Positions 1 through 9,922 are shown, counted from the stretch's first letter. The stretch: 64,000 nt of DNA from Limnothrix sp. CACIAM 69d (GCA_001913845.2 MKGP02000020.1:1-64000); one strand, 5' to 3'. Notes: generated by a model not told the origin, from the sequence alone. Numbers and translations are program-made.

Positions 1-88
1 ACCCCTTCTCCCAGGACGGGAGCAGGGGAGTCAGTATCTTCTGGGTTCCCCTCGCCCTGCTTGGGAGAGGGGCTAGGGGTGAGGGTTT
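1..88. repeat. Partial cyanobacterial hairpin repeat at the window edge
   Basis: The first 88 bases hold ACCCCTTCTCCCA at the left and TGGGAGAGGGGCTAGGGGTGAG near position 70, which can pair with each other to form a long hairpin. The same C-rich/G-rich wording occurs inside the two 175-bp repeats at 30109-30283 and 31334-31508, so this is probably a diverged and truncated relative. It continues upstream of the window, so its true end is not visible. Confidence 0.5.
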
Positions 89-177
89 CGGAAAATCCTG
101 CGTAAGTCCTGAAAGAATTAGGCAATATCCAGGGTTGCGAACAAAGCCGTTGCGATCGGGCAACAGGAGAACTGAAT

Positions 178-999
178 TTGGCCGTGCGAATTCAACAGCT
201 ACAGCAATGGAAACAACAGGGTCGCCCGATCGCAGCTCTCACGGCCTGGGACTGGCTGTGGGCCCGTCTGCTCGATCGCGCGGGGGTTGATCTGCTGCTG
301 GTGGGCGACTCCCTGGCCATGGTGGCCCTGGGCCACAAAACCACCCTGCCCCTGACTCTTGACCAAATGATTCACCATGCGGCCGCCGTTGCCCGTGGGG
401 TGGAGAGCGCTTTGGTGGTGGTGGATCTACCCTTTTTGACCTACCAGGCCAGTGAGGCAGAAGCCATCGCCTCCGCCGGTCGCATTTTGAAGGAAACCGG
501 GGCACAGGCCGTGAAGCTCGAAGGGGGCTATCCCGAAATGGCCGCCACCGTGGCTCGGTTGGTGCGATCGGGCATTCCCGTCATGGGCCATGTGGGCCTC
601 ACCCCCCAATCGGTCAATCAACTGGGCTATCGACAACAGGGCCGCAGCCCCGCCGAGGGCGATCGCATCCTAGCCGAAGCCCTCGCCCTAGAGGCCGCCG
701 GAGCGTTTGCCATTGTTTTGGAGCATGTGCCCGCCACCCTGGCCGAGCGCATTACCCGACAGCTCACCATCCCCACCATCGGCATCGGAGCGGGCAATGC
801 CTGCGATGGCCAAGTGTTGGTGACCGCCGATCTGTTGGGCCTGAGCGACCAAACCCCACCCTTTGCCAAAACCTATGCGGATTTGGGAGCAGCGGTGATT
901 GCGGCGGCGGAAACCTACTGCCAAGAGGTGCGATCGGGACAATTTCCACCGACTCCCCTATCGGCCGCTTCCCAGACTCACCAGTCGATCGGCTCCTGA
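178..999 (+). CDS. panB: 3-methyl-2-oxobutanoate hydroxymethyltransferase (ketopantoate hydroxymethyltransferase)
   Basis: PanB transfers a hydroxymethyl group from 5,10-methylene-tetrahydrofolate to 2-oxoisovalerate, the first committed step of pantothenate and coenzyme A synthesis in the cytoplasm. The 273 residues match the family's usual 260-280. Characteristic segments are visible in order: the metal-site VGDSLAMV near residue 42, KLEGG near 113, the GHVGLTPQ motif near 137, the catalytic glutamate in VLEHVP near 181, and the IGIGAG loop near 200. The start is TTG; it has a good ribosome binding site (AGGAGA at 165-170, 7 bases upstream) and I see no better ATG. The gene stands alone, followed by a convergent kinase gene. 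The fold is a decameric TIM barrel in known relatives. I am confident of the family assignment. Confidence 0.95.
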   Translation: MAVRIQQLQQWKQQGRPIAALTAWDWLWARLLDRAGVDLLLVGDSLAMVALGHKTTLPLTLDQMIHHAAAVARGVESALVVVDLPFLTYQASEAEAIASAGRILKETGAQAVKLEGGYPEMAATVARLVRSGIPVMGHVGLTPQSVNQLGYRQQGRSPAEGDRILAEALALEAAGAFAIVLEHVPATLAERITRQLTIPTIGIGAGNACDGQVLVTADLLGLSDQTPPFAKTYADLGAAVIAAAETYCQEVRSGQFPPTPLSAASQTHQSIGS

Positions 1000-1080
1000 T
1001 TCGCGTCCCCTCCTTGGCTTCTGATTGGGGCCCACATCACCACATCAGACCCAATGCCCAGCGTTTTGGCTACCAGCCCC

Positions 1081-4000
1081 TCAAGAGGGCGCATTGGGCT
1101 GCCAAAGCGGAATCGTAATTTCAAACGTGCTGCCTGCCCCGGGGGTCGAATCGCAAATCAGCGTCCCCCCGTGTTTTTCCGTGACAATTTGGTAGCTAAT
1201 TGACAATCCCAGCCCCGTGCCCTTGCCCACGGGCTTGGTCGTATAGAATGGGTCAAACAGCCGCTGCTGCACCTCCTGCGGAATTCCCAAGCCATTATCT
1301 TGAATCCGAATAATCGCTTGCTCGCCCCGGCGTTCCGTCATAATCCGAATTCGGCTCGGGTTCGCTTGCATTTCCGCCATCGATCGCTGCTGATCTCGTT
1401 CCTCCAAGGTGTCGATCGCGTTGACCAAAATATTCATAAACACCTGATTGAGTTGCCCCGCGTAGCACTCAATTTCTGGCAATGTTCCATACTCTCGGAT
1501 TACCTCAATACCCAACCGATTATTCTTCGGTTTCATCCGCCCATTCAAAATTGTGAGGGTGCTATCCAATCCCTCATGGATATTCACCACCTTCATTTCC
1601 GCTTCATCCATGCGGGAGAAAATCCGCAGTGATTGCACAATTTCCTTAATTCGCTCTGCCCCCAATTTCATCGAATCAAGCATTTTGGGCAGATCAATCA
1701 TCAAAAAGTCCAGATCAATTTCCTCAATGAGGTCAGCGATCGGCGGTTCTAAATCAGGATAAAAGTCGCGATATAACGCCACTAATCGCAATAGATCTCT
1801 GCTGTAATCTTCCGTATGAGCTAAGTTGCCATAAATAAAGTTCACGGGATTATTAATCTCATGGGCCACCCCGGCCACCAACTGCCCCAAACTCGACATT
1901 TTTTCCTGTTGCACCAATTTGGTTTGGGTCAGGCGCAGTTCTTGTAACGCTTGCTCTAGGGCGATCGCCTTGGCTCGGGCTTCGGCCGCAGCCATTTCGG
2001 TTCGCTCAAACAAGTCCGCCTGATTTTTAGCGATCGCCACCTGGTTCACCACCGCCTGCACCAACGCCACCTCATCCGGTTGCCATCGATGCTCATGGGA
2101 TATCTGCGAGCAAGAGATCACCACCATGCGGGAACTGTGGATCCGCACCGGCACAATCAAGAGCGATCGCACCTTCGTGCGGGACAGGGCCAGCCGCTCT
2201 TGGGTAGGCAGTTGTTTCACGTCGTCAATCTGCAACACTTCCATCCGAGCAACCCTCGCCGCCAGCGAGCCAAATTGAGACTCGTGGTAAGTGCCAATTG
2301 CCGAAGGAATAGCGGGATCTCTCGCTTCCGCCACAACCGTCCAAGCCCCATTTGCCAGTCCCTCGGTTGCTGAATTGGTCACCCATGCCGCTTCCGAGTT
2401 CGTTTGGTTAATGGGTTGGCTAGTTGGTTGGTCAATGGGTTGATTGCTCGGTTCCTCCACTTGTTGATTTGCTGGTTCACTAACCTGCTGGTCATACAAG
2501 GCAAAGGTGGCTAGATCAACCCCCAAGGCCAGGCGAATTTCCTCCAAGGCAAACCCAATCACCTGTTCCTTGGAGCCATGGATGCTTTTGCGAATTTCCG
2601 TTGAAAGGGTGTTAATCAGCCGCTCCCGTTCCACCTGGCGTTGCAAACAGTGCTGGGAATCCCGCAGGGCCTGCTCCACCTGCTTCAGGGCTGCAATGTT
2701 TCGAGCCACGTTGGACAAATATTCCACCTGTCCATTGCGCCCGTAATGCACCAAAGCCACTTGGGACACGGGAATCGGATTCCCGGCTCGATCGCAAAAT
2801 AAGCCTTCCCCTTGCCACACGCCTTCCTGCAACAACTGGGGAAATTGTCCTTGAATCAGGTTCCGCTCTGAGGGATGCAGCAACTGGGCAATGTTCAAGC
2901 GCAAAATTTCCTCGGCGCTGTAGCCCAACATGGCGCAACCGGCGGGGTTGACATAGGTTAAGTTGCCGTGAATGTCGGTGGTTCCCACAAAGTCGGTGGT
3001 TGCCTCCAAAATGGCTAACAGCCGCTGTTGTTCCCGTTCAATTTGCTTGCGCTCCGTGGTGTCGATCGCCACCAACAGCAATCCGGTAATGGCCCCCGTG
3101 TGATCGCGCAGGGGCGTTTTAGCCACATCAAAATCACGCAATTCGCCGGCCGCGTTGGGAAACTGCTCTTCAACCTGAATTGTTTTCCCGAGGGTCAGGC
3201 AGCGTTGATCGGACAGCAGACAAACGCGGCAGGACTCTTCTCCCAACACGTCTTGATAGTGATTGGCCGCCAACAGGGTGGATTCTTCGATGCCAAAGGT
3301 TTGGCAGAGGGGCCGATTGGCCAAGCGCACTCGCCCTTGGGCATCCGTGAGCCAAATCAGCAGTGGGGCCGTGTCCAGCACGGTGCGCAGGGTGCGCTCC
3401 TGTTCCATCAGGCGAATTTCGGCCTGTTTGCGTTCGGTGATGTCCGTGTCCACCCCCACCCACTCGCGGATGGTTCCATCGGCTTCCAGGACGGGCACAC
3501 CCCGCACCACCATGTAGCGATATTCACCATCGGCGCGGCGCAACCGATGCTCAATTTTGTAGGGCTGTTGTTGTTGGCGGGCCGTTTGCCAAGCTGCTTG
3601 GGTATAGCTGCGATCGTCGGGGTGAACGGCCATCAACCAACCTTGGCCGCAATAGTCCGCAAAGGATTGGCCGGTGAATTGGGCCCAGTGGGGCATGGGT
3701 TCGGTCACTTCTCCATCGGCGTTGGTGCGCCAGAGGGTTTGGCCCATGGCTTCCACCAGGCAGCGATAGCGTTCTTCGCTTTGGCGCAGGCGATCTTCGG
3801 CCAGGATGCGGGCGGTGATGTCGGTGGCAATGGACAGACAGCCAATCATGTCCCCCTGTTCGTTGCGGAGGGGGGCGTTTTGCCATTCGCAAAGGATGGT
3901 GCGACCGTCGCGGGTGCGGTTGTAGTTGCGGAACCGGCTGCCGCCACGACCGGTCATCAGATCGGCAATCAGAGCATAAACTTTGGGCTGTTCGTTTTCG

Positions 4001-5406
4001 GGCAGGATTCGATCGAACGGTTGATTGATCATGTCTTCGGCGGTGTAGCCGAAGAGTTCGGTGGCGGCGCGGTTCCAGGTGATGATGCGCCCGTCGGAGA
4101 GCCATTCAATGATGGCAACGGGGATGCGTTGCACCAGGGATGACCAGCGCTTTTTTGAGGACTGGAGGGCCTGTTCGGTGGCTTTGCGATCGGTTACGTC
4201 AAAAATCACCCCATCCAACCACATCAGTTGTCGATTGTGGTTGAAGCTGGGTTGTCCCTGTTCCACCACCCAACGCAGTTCGCCGCTGACGTGGCCGAGC
4301 CGATACTCGACGCGGTAGGGTTGCTGCTGGGCGATCGCGGCTTGAATTTCCGTCCACACCCGATCGCGGTCTTCGGGGTGGGTGAGGTCTTGCAGGGTGC
4401 GATTGCGATATTGAACGAAGGTTTCGGCTCGGTAACCGGTGAGATGTTCGATCGCCTCGCTGGCAAACAGCAACGTCCGTTCCCGATCGCCCAAACAGCG
4501 ATAGATCACGCCGGGGACGTTGGCCACCATGGTGCGGAAGCGTTCGTTGTTGTCTCGCAAGGCGGTGTCGGCCTGTTCTTGGGCCAAGCGCAGCACGCGC
4601 CGCTCGGTGATGTCTTGGGCAACGGCGTAGATCAGATCCTGGGCTTGATCCCAAAAGAAATTCCAGCGAAACCAACGATAGGTACCATCTTTGCGCCGGT
4701 AGCGATTTTCCAGGACGCGGGTGGGAGTTCCTTGGGGTGAAAAGTGAGTTTCCGCCTGGGTGCGGGTGCGATCGTCCGGGTGAACGTAATCGGTGAAGGG
4801 CCGCCCGATCGCCTCTTCCCGCCAGCCCAAAACCTGATCCCAGGTTTCGTTGAGAAATTGAAATTCCCCTTGACTGTTGATTGTGCAAAGGCAACTGCCC
4901 GATTGGATAAAGAGCTGTTTCCAGGCTTGCTCCATCACCACCCGATCGCTCACCACCCGCAGGGAAATGCAAACCAGGTTGCGTCCGGCATCGTTCGGCC
5001 CCAGGCCGCCATTGCCCCAGGGAGCCACCTCCCATTCCAACCAAAGGCCCGGATGGGTTGACCGTTCCAGCCAATGGGGTTGCTCTGAGCGCACGGTCTG
5101 GCCTTGGCTGGCTCGGGCAATGGCCGGTTGCCAAAGGGTGGCCAGTTCTGGACAAAGGGTCATGACCGATTGGCCGGGGGTGGCTTCCGGCAGCGATAGG
5201 GCCGTTAACCAGGCTTGACTGGCGGCCCAATAGTTCCCTTGGCCATCCACCAGGGCGATCGGCAGGGGCAACCCGGCCACAAGCTGTTGTAAAGCTGCCT
5301 CAGGGGTTACGGGAGGTTCCAACGGTTGCGAAGTCGCTGTCACGCAACCCCCATCGCCACCGGCGGGTTGCGGATCGCTAGATTGCGGAGCGTCGGGGTT
5401 GGTCAT
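1081..5406 (-). CDS. Multi-PAS, GAF sensor histidine kinase
   Basis: A soluble sensor kinase of about 1,440 residues. Six or seven PAS repeats fill roughly residues 30-920; most end in the DITERK-type linker and several have the PAC signature with YR and R-W motifs. A GAF domain follows (about 925-1130), then a short coiled coil, a HisKA domain with H-box VAHEINNP (phospho-acceptor His about 1182), and an HATPase_c domain with N-box (NILVNAID), G1 (DNGLGIP), F-box (FDPFYTT) and G2 (GKGTGLGLS). No receiver, HAMP or convincing membrane segment is present, so signals are probably cytoplasmic and the partner regulator is encoded elsewhere. ATG at 5406 is chosen; an in-frame ATG at 5487 would add 27 hydrophobic residues without a ribosome binding site. 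A Q/N/P-rich repetitive insert interrupts the GAF domain. The signal sensed cannot be read from the sequence. Confidence 0.9.
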   Translation of the reverse strand: MTNPDAPQSSDPQPAGGDGGCVTATSQPLEPPVTPEAALQQLVAGLPLPIALVDGQGNYWAASQAWLTALSLPEATPGQSVMTLCPELATLWQPAIARASQGQTVRSEQPHWLERSTHPGLWLEWEVAPWGNGGLGPNDAGRNLVCISLRVVSDRVVMEQAWKQLFIQSGSCLCTINSQGEFQFLNETWDQVLGWREEAIGRPFTDYVHPDDRTRTQAETHFSPQGTPTRVLENRYRRKDGTYRWFRWNFFWDQAQDLIYAVAQDITERRVLRLAQEQADTALRDNNERFRTMVANVPGVIYRCLGDRERTLLFASEAIEHLTGYRAETFVQYRNRTLQDLTHPEDRDRVWTEIQAAIAQQQPYRVEYRLGHVSGELRWVVEQGQPSFNHNRQLMWLDGVIFDVTDRKATEQALQSSKKRWSSLVQRIPVAIIEWLSDGRIITWNRAATELFGYTAEDMINQPFDRILPENEQPKVYALIADLMTGRGGSRFRNYNRTRDGRTILCEWQNAPLRNEQGDMIGCLSIATDITARILAEDRLRQSEERYRCLVEAMGQTLWRTNADGEVTEPMPHWAQFTGQSFADYCGQGWLMAVHPDDRSYTQAAWQTARQQQQPYKIEHRLRRADGEYRYMVVRGVPVLEADGTIREWVGVDTDITERKQAEIRLMEQERTLRTVLDTAPLLIWLTDAQGRVRLANRPLCQTFGIEESTLLAANHYQDVLGEESCRVCLLSDQRCLTLGKTIQVEEQFPNAAGELRDFDVAKTPLRDHTGAITGLLLVAIDTTERKQIEREQQRLLAILEATTDFVGTTDIHGNLTYVNPAGCAMLGYSAEEILRLNIAQLLHPSERNLIQGQFPQLLQEGVWQGEGLFCDRAGNPIPVSQVALVHYGRNGQVEYLSNVARNIAALKQVEQALRDSQHCLQRQVERERLINTLSTEIRKSIHGSKEQVIGFALEEIRLALGVDLATFALYDQQVSEPANQQVEEPSNQPIDQPTSQPINQTNSEAAWVTNSATEGLANGAWTVVAEARDPAIPSAIGTYHESQFGSLAARVARMEVLQIDDVKQLPTQERLALSRTKVRSLLIVPVRIHSSRMVVISCSQISHEHRWQPDEVALVQAVVNQVAIAKNQADLFERTEMAAAEARAKAIALEQALQELRLTQTKLVQQEKMSSLGQLVAGVAHEINNPVNFIYGNLAHTEDYSRDLLRLVALYRDFYPDLEPPIADLIEEIDLDFLMIDLPKMLDSMKLGAERIKEIVQSLRIFSRMDEAEMKVVNIHEGLDSTLTILNGRMKPKNNRLGIEVIREYGTLPEIECYAGQLNQVFMNILVNAIDTLEERDQQRSMAEMQANPSRIRIMTERRGEQAIIRIQDNGLGIPQEVQQRLFDPFYTTKPVGKGTGLGLSISYQIVTEKHGGTLICDSTPGAGSTFEITIPLWQPNAPS

Positions 5407-5619
5407 GGGTGGAAATCTCGGAAGGCAGGCGAAACAGGCGAACAAAAGCAGGCAAGCACAGGACGGCATGGGCGGCCAACTTGACATCCTCTGTCGCGCA
5501 AGCCCCAGCAGCGATCGCTAGGATTGGGTCTAGCATAGAAAAGCTCGCAGGGATTGCCAGTGATCCGCAACCTTGCTGCTTTGGTTCCTGCTGCCCTAGT
5601 CCCTGCACCGCCAGCCGTC

Positions 5620-7461
5620 ATGAAAAGTTTTTTACAACAAACAATCGCGAGCATTCTGGGAACGCTGGTTGGCCTCACGATCTTCGCAGGTGGCAGCCTC
5701 CTGGGACTCATTGGTTTGATTACTTTTTTGGCAGCCCTGTCCAGCTCCTCGGAACCGGTGGCCCTCAAGGGGCGATCGATGTTGGCATTGGATCTATCGC
5801 TGGCGATTCGGGATGAGCCGGGCCAGGCCGAGGACTCGATCGATCGCTGGCTGAGCGATCGCCCGCGAACCATTCCCCTCAGGGTGTTGCTAGACACCTT
5901 GGCCCAGGCGGCCAAAGACCGCCAAATCACCGGTCTTTACCTTTACGACAGTGCCGGAACGGGCCCGATCGCGGGCTATGCCACCCTCCGGGAAGTGCGG
6001 GAAGCCATTCTGGAGTTTCGGAAAAAAAAGCCGGTCATTGCCTATGGCACGGATTGGGACGAGCGTACCTATTACCTAACATCCGCCGCCAATGAAACGC
6101 GGTTGCATCCGGCGGGAGGGCTGGAGTTCAACGGGTTGGCCGCCGAAAGCACCTTTTGGAGCGGGGCCCTTGAAAAATACGGCATTGGGGTGCAGTTTGT
6201 GCGGGCCGGAAAGTTCAAGTCGGCGGTGGAACCCTTTGCCCGCCGGGATTTCAGCCCTGAAAACCGGGCTCAAACGGCGGCCCTGCTTCAGGATTTGTGG
6301 CAAACGGTGCTGACGGCGACGGGCCAAAGTCGCAAACAGTCGATCGCCCAGTTGCAAGCGATCGACGATCAAGGAGGATTATTGCGTTCCGATCAGGCGG
6401 TGAAGCTGGGCTTGGTCGATCGCCTGGCCTATGACGACCAGGTGATTGAACGGGTGCTGAAGCTGGCTGATCGAGAAGACAACAAGCCCACCTTCCAACG
6501 GGTTGCGGTGGCTGACTATGCGCGCCAAGTGGGAACCGTGGAAGCGGCCCAAAGCAAGTTGGGCGATCGGCGCAAAAACGCAACGGGTCAGGAAATTGCC
6601 TTGCTCTATGCCACGGGCACGATGGTGACCCAAACCACAGACGGCGATCGGGATTTGATGAATGGCTCCGCGATCGCCACGGAACTGCGGAAGTTGCGCA
6701 AGAACGAGGATGTCAAGGCGATCGTTTTGCGAATTGACAGTCCCGGCGGCAGCGCCACCGCCGCTGACATCATTGCTCGGGAAGTGTCCTTGGCGGCTAA
6801 AGACAAGCCGGTGATTGTCTCCATGGGAGATGTGGCCGCCTCTGGAGGCTATTGGATTGCTGCGCCGGCCACGGAAATTTGGGCGGAACCCACCACCATT
6901 GCCGGGTCGATCGGGGTGTTTGGCCTGCTGCCCAATATCCAAAAGCTGGGCGAGAACAATGGGGTGAATTGGGATGCGGTCACCACGGCTCCCTTTGCCA
7001 ACATTGGCTCCGTGACCCGCAACAAAACGCCCGCCGAGCTGGCCCTGCTGCAATCGTCGGTGGACTGGACTTACGATCGATTTTTGGATCATGTGGCCCA
7101 GTCCCGATCGATCGATCGGGCCAAGGTGGAAGAGCTGGCCCAGGGGCGGATTTGGTCGGGCAAAGCCGCAGCGGATTTGGGCTTGGTCGATCAGTTGGGG
7201 GGCTTAGATCAGGCGATCGCCGCCGCCGCCAAGGCCGCCAAGCTGGGGAAAGACTGGGTGTTGGCGGAATATCCGCGCCGGGAACCCTTTGGCCTCAGTT
7301 GGTTAGAGGACAAGAGCCAAGCCCTTTGGAGTCAGTTGGGCTGGAGCCAGTCCCCCTTGATTGCGCGATCGCTAGCTCAGTTACCTTCACAATTGTGGCT
7401 CTTGAATGACGATCCTCGATCGACCTACGTTTGGTGGCCCGATCGGTTGGAGATTCGCTAG
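5620..7461 (+). CDS. sppA: Signal peptide peptidase SppA (protease IV), long form
   Basis: SppA is a membrane-anchored serine protease with a Ser-Lys dyad that degrades cleaved signal peptides; in cyanobacteria a homologue has been linked to phycobilisome turnover and light acclimation. From the ATG at 5620 the protein is 613 residues, close to the duplicated-domain E. coli form. One N-terminal membrane segment lies at about residues 5-35. The general-base Lys is about residue 200 in KFKSAVEPF, in the N-terminal domain, and the nucleophile Ser408 lies in AASGGYW of the C-terminal domain, with the LRIDSPGGS oxyanion region before it. In-frame TTG at 5554 would add 22 residues, but MKSFLQQTIASILG resembles other cyanobacterial SppA starts. 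The gene diverges from the PAS kinase. Confidence 0.93.
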   Translation: MKSFLQQTIASILGTLVGLTIFAGGSLLGLIGLITFLAALSSSSEPVALKGRSMLALDLSLAIRDEPGQAEDSIDRWLSDRPRTIPLRVLLDTLAQAAKDRQITGLYLYDSAGTGPIAGYATLREVREAILEFRKKKPVIAYGTDWDERTYYLTSAANETRLHPAGGLEFNGLAAESTFWSGALEKYGIGVQFVRAGKFKSAVEPFARRDFSPENRAQTAALLQDLWQTVLTATGQSRKQSIAQLQAIDDQGGLLRSDQAVKLGLVDRLAYDDQVIERVLKLADREDNKPTFQRVAVADYARQVGTVEAAQSKLGDRRKNATGQEIALLYATGTMVTQTTDGDRDLMNGSAIATELRKLRKNEDVKAIVLRIDSPGGSATAADIIAREVSLAAKDKPVIVSMGDVAASGGYWIAAPATEIWAEPTTIAGSIGVFGLLPNIQKLGENNGVNWDAVTTAPFANIGSVTRNKTPAELALLQSSVDWTYDRFLDHVAQSRSIDRAKVEELAQGRIWSGKAAADLGLVDQLGGLDQAIAAAAKAAKLGKDWVLAEYPRREPFGLSWLEDKSQALWSQLGWSQSPLIARSLAQLPSQLWLLNDDPRSTYVWWPDRLEIR

Positions 7462-7469
7462 GCAAGCCA

Positions 7470-7620
7470 CCGTTAACCGGGCAGATCGCCGGGAAAATCA
7501 TTAATCAGGCAAATCATTAACCGGGAAAATAACTAACCAAGAAAATCATTAACCGGGAAAGTCATTAACCGGGAAAGTCATCAACCGGGAAAGTCATCAA
7601 CCGGGAAAATCATCGGGAAG
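7470..7620. repeat. 16-bp imperfect tandem repeat array
   Basis: About eight or nine head-to-tail copies of a 16-base unit close to TCATTAACCGGGAAAG fill the gap between sppA and the DUF3352 gene. Units in the 3' half are nearly identical (TCATTAACC or TCATCAACC, GGGAAAG or GGGAAAA), while those at the 5' edge have decayed. There are no spacers, so this is a simple minisatellite and not a CRISPR. No open frame of interest crosses it. The rest of the 7462-7799 gap shows nothing else I can name. Confidence 0.85.
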
Positions 7621-7799
7621 CAGCCCCAGCAACCTTGCCACCCAACGGCTCAACTTCAACATTTTGTTGCTAACTGCAACCGAGACAGGCATCTGCACAG
7701 GCCGCCCGCGATCGAGATGGAATAATGGAGCCGGGCTAGGCAGCCCGACCCAAGCGGGAGGCAGCCACAAGCGAACACCAAAAAGGGCGAGCGAGAAGC

Positions 7800-9611
7800 A
7801 TGAAGGGGCGCGCGTTTTTTTCAATTTTGGCGGCGATCGCAATTTCGCTGATGGCGGCTGGGGCCGCCGGAGCCGTTTGGATTGCCACTCACAGCCCCCT
7901 GGGCTTGTTGGACGGTGTGGCTAATGCTCAGCCCGAAGCCGCTGTCATGATCCCCAAACAGGCTCCGGCCATGGTTTCGTTGTTGGTGAACCCCGATCGG
8001 GTGGAGGCCCTGCGCCAAGCGATCGCGCCCTTAGGTCGGCGGAGAGCAGCCCGCCACGAATGGCAACAGGCCCGCGATGCCTGGCTCACCCGCAGCGGCC
8101 TAACCTACGATCGCGATGTGCAGCCCTGGCTGGGGGATGAAGTGACCCTGGCGGTGACCACCGTGGACATCGATCGCGATCCCAATAATGGCCGGGAGCC
8201 GGGCTATTTGCTGGCGGCGGCGGCTAACGACCCCGATCGGGCCCGGGAGTTCTTGCAACTGTTCTGGCAAAAACAAGCCCTGAACGGCATTAACCTGATT
8301 TTCGAGCAATACAAGGGCGTAAAAATCGTCCATGGGGAAGCGTTAGATCTGATTCCGCGCGGTTGGGCCAAGCGCCTGGCCCAGGGCGGCCGAGTTTCGA
8401 CCCAAACGGACTTGGCCACGGCCCTGGTGGCCGATCGCTTCGTGCTGGCCGCCAACGATCCCAAAGTCCTGCGGGATGCCATCAACAACATCCAAGCGGC
8501 TGACCTGAGCCTGTTGCGGGAACCAGACTATCAACGGGAACTGGCAGCGCTCCCGCCCGATCGCCTGGCGATCGCCTACGTGAACCCCACGGCCTTGGGC
8601 GAACTCCTGGCACCCGCCACCGCCACCCGCCGCCAATCGAAAGCACTGTTACCCGCCGAGTGGTTGGCGGCCCTGCCGGCCCACAGCGCCACCTTGTCTC
8701 TGAAGGCCGAGCGATCGGGCTTGGTCACGGAGGCCGCTTGGGTGGCGGCCGATGGTCTGACCCTGGTGGCGACCGAATCTCCCCTGACGGAACCCGCCAC
8801 CGCCACCCGCTACTTGCCCAGCACCGCCACCATTGCCCTCAGCGGCACGAACCTGCAACAACTCACCCAACAGTGGCAGCAAATCTTGGGCGACGGCCCC
8901 ATCGCCCAGGCGATCGCCCCGCTGCTGAGTCAGGTGGAAACCAGTTCGGGGCTAAATTTGCAAAACGACCTTTTGGCCTGGAACACCGAAGATTTTGCCC
9001 TGGGCTTAATTCCTGTGGAAGTGGGCGATCGGGCAGCGGAACGAGCCTTGGGTGAATTTCCTGGCGATTGGGTCTTTGTGGCCCGCCGCACTCCCGAAAC
9101 CGCCGCCGCACTCGATCGCATCGATGCCCTGGCCAAACAACAGGGCCTCACCCTCGGAACCCTGAACTTGGACAGCGACCAACTAGCCACCGTTTGGACG
9201 CAACTGATCGCACCGTCCAGCGCCGGTCTGATGGGTTGGCGCAATGCGGGTCAAGTTAGCACCCAAGTGCAAGGGGCCCGGGCCACGGTGGGAGACTACG
9301 AAATTTTGGCCACCTCCGTGCCCGCCTTGGCCGCAGCAGTGCAAGCGGGGCGCGATGAAACGGCCTCCCTCCTGGGCGATCACCTCTGGCAATCGGTCAC
9401 CACCACCCTGCCTGTTCCCAACGATGGCAACGTTACCCTGAGTTGGCCCGCTGCCCGCCCGGTGGTGCGCCGCTTGATCCCCCTGTTCCGGTTGGTAGAA
9501 GTGCCCCTGCGGCCCCTGTTCGATCGCCTCGATCGTCTGAGTTTCACCAGCGAAGGCGGCCCTGAAAATCTTCGCCGCTTCTCCCTATTTGCCCACTGGA
9601 CGAGCTGGTAA
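7800..9611 (+). CDS. DUF3352 domain-containing envelope protein
   Basis: A 603-residue protein with an N-terminal signal or anchor (about residues 5-30, ILAAIAISLMAAGAAG) and then a large soluble alpha/beta region. Order and wording (PAMVSLLVNPDRVEALRQAI near 60, WLGDEVTLAVTT near 105, a second related half from about 300) match the cyanobacterial DUF3352 family, annotated as proteins of unknown function with a repeated two-half layout. The anchor suggests it faces the periplasm or thylakoid lumen. ATG at 7800 is the only sensible start and gives the signal segment intact. The gene stands alone and ends just before a strong hairpin terminator at 9725-9763. I do not know its biochemical role. 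Confidence 0.85.
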   Translation: MKGRAFFSILAAIAISLMAAGAAGAVWIATHSPLGLLDGVANAQPEAAVMIPKQAPAMVSLLVNPDRVEALRQAIAPLGRRRAARHEWQQARDAWLTRSGLTYDRDVQPWLGDEVTLAVTTVDIDRDPNNGREPGYLLAAAANDPDRAREFLQLFWQKQALNGINLIFEQYKGVKIVHGEALDLIPRGWAKRLAQGGRVSTQTDLATALVADRFVLAANDPKVLRDAINNIQAADLSLLREPDYQRELAALPPDRLAIAYVNPTALGELLAPATATRRQSKALLPAEWLAALPAHSATLSLKAERSGLVTEAAWVAADGLTLVATESPLTEPATATRYLPSTATIALSGTNLQQLTQQWQQILGDGPIAQAIAPLLSQVETSSGLNLQNDLLAWNTEDFALGLIPVEVGDRAAERALGEFPGDWVFVARRTPETAAALDRIDALAKQQGLTLGTLNLDSDQLATVWTQLIAPSSAGLMGWRNAGQVSTQVQGARATVGDYEILATSVPALAAAVQAGRDETASLLGDHLWQSVTTTLPVPNDGNVTLSWPAARPVVRRLIPLFRLVEVPLRPLFDRLDRLSFTSEGGPENLRRFSLFAHWTSW

Positions 9612-9724
9612 ACCCGATCGGGCGATCGGGTCGCGGCCCCATCCCGCCCGGGTCTTGTCTCGAAACTCAGTTTCCGAGCAACGGCCAACCGGCCAACCGG
9701 AAAAAATCAACACACAAAAATCAT

Positions 9725-9763
9725 GGAGGGGCGATCGAGCTAATCGATCGCCCCTCCTCTTTT
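9725..9763 (+). terminator. Rho-independent terminator after the DUF3352 gene
   Basis: A perfect 14-bp stem (GGAGGGGCGATCGA at 9725-9738 pairing with 9744-9757) with a 5-base loop GCTAA is followed by TCTTTTC. The stem contains CGATCG cores, so it may have evolved from HIP1 motifs. It lies 114 bases downstream of the stop codon at 9611. Confidence 0.85.
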
Positions 9764-9838
9764 CACTGAGTCAATTACTCATTACACCTCTTTCACGAAA
9801 ACCCCTTTCCTCCAGATCGGCCAATCAACGATCATTTT

Positions 9839-9922
9839 GTAGGTTGGGTTGAGGCACGAAACCCAACAACAGCAAGATTCGTAATGATCAAGTTGGGTTT
9901 CGCAAAGCTCAACCTAACCTAC
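9839..9922. repeat. Inverted-repeat element of the TTGGGTTTCG class
   Basis: Two imperfect inverted arms face each other: GTAGGTTGGGTTGAGGCACG with AAACCCAAC at 9839-9867, and GTTGGGTTTCGC with AAAGCTCAACCTAACCTAC at 9892-9922. This wording (AGGTTGGGTTGAGG, TTGGGTTTCG, CAACCTAACCTAC) is that of a small non-autonomous hairpin repeat common in cyanobacterial genomes. It sits between the DUF3352 terminator and the 3' end of the sigma factor gene and carries no coding frame. Confidence 0.7.

Noticed and set aside
3028-4143. Long plus-strand open frame of 371 codons inside the PAS kinase gene
   Set aside because: It is antisense to well-conserved PAS domains, has Gly/His/Phe-rich composition typical of a mirror frame, and matches no family.
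4199-5230. Minus-strand frame of 343 codons overlapping the kinase in another frame
   Set aside because: It is Arg/Pro/Ser-rich, typical of an off-frame reading of a GC-rich gene; the kinase frame is clearly the coding one.
7470-7620. CRISPR array
   Set aside because: The repeat unit is only 16 bases and head-to-tail without spacers; no cas gene is near.
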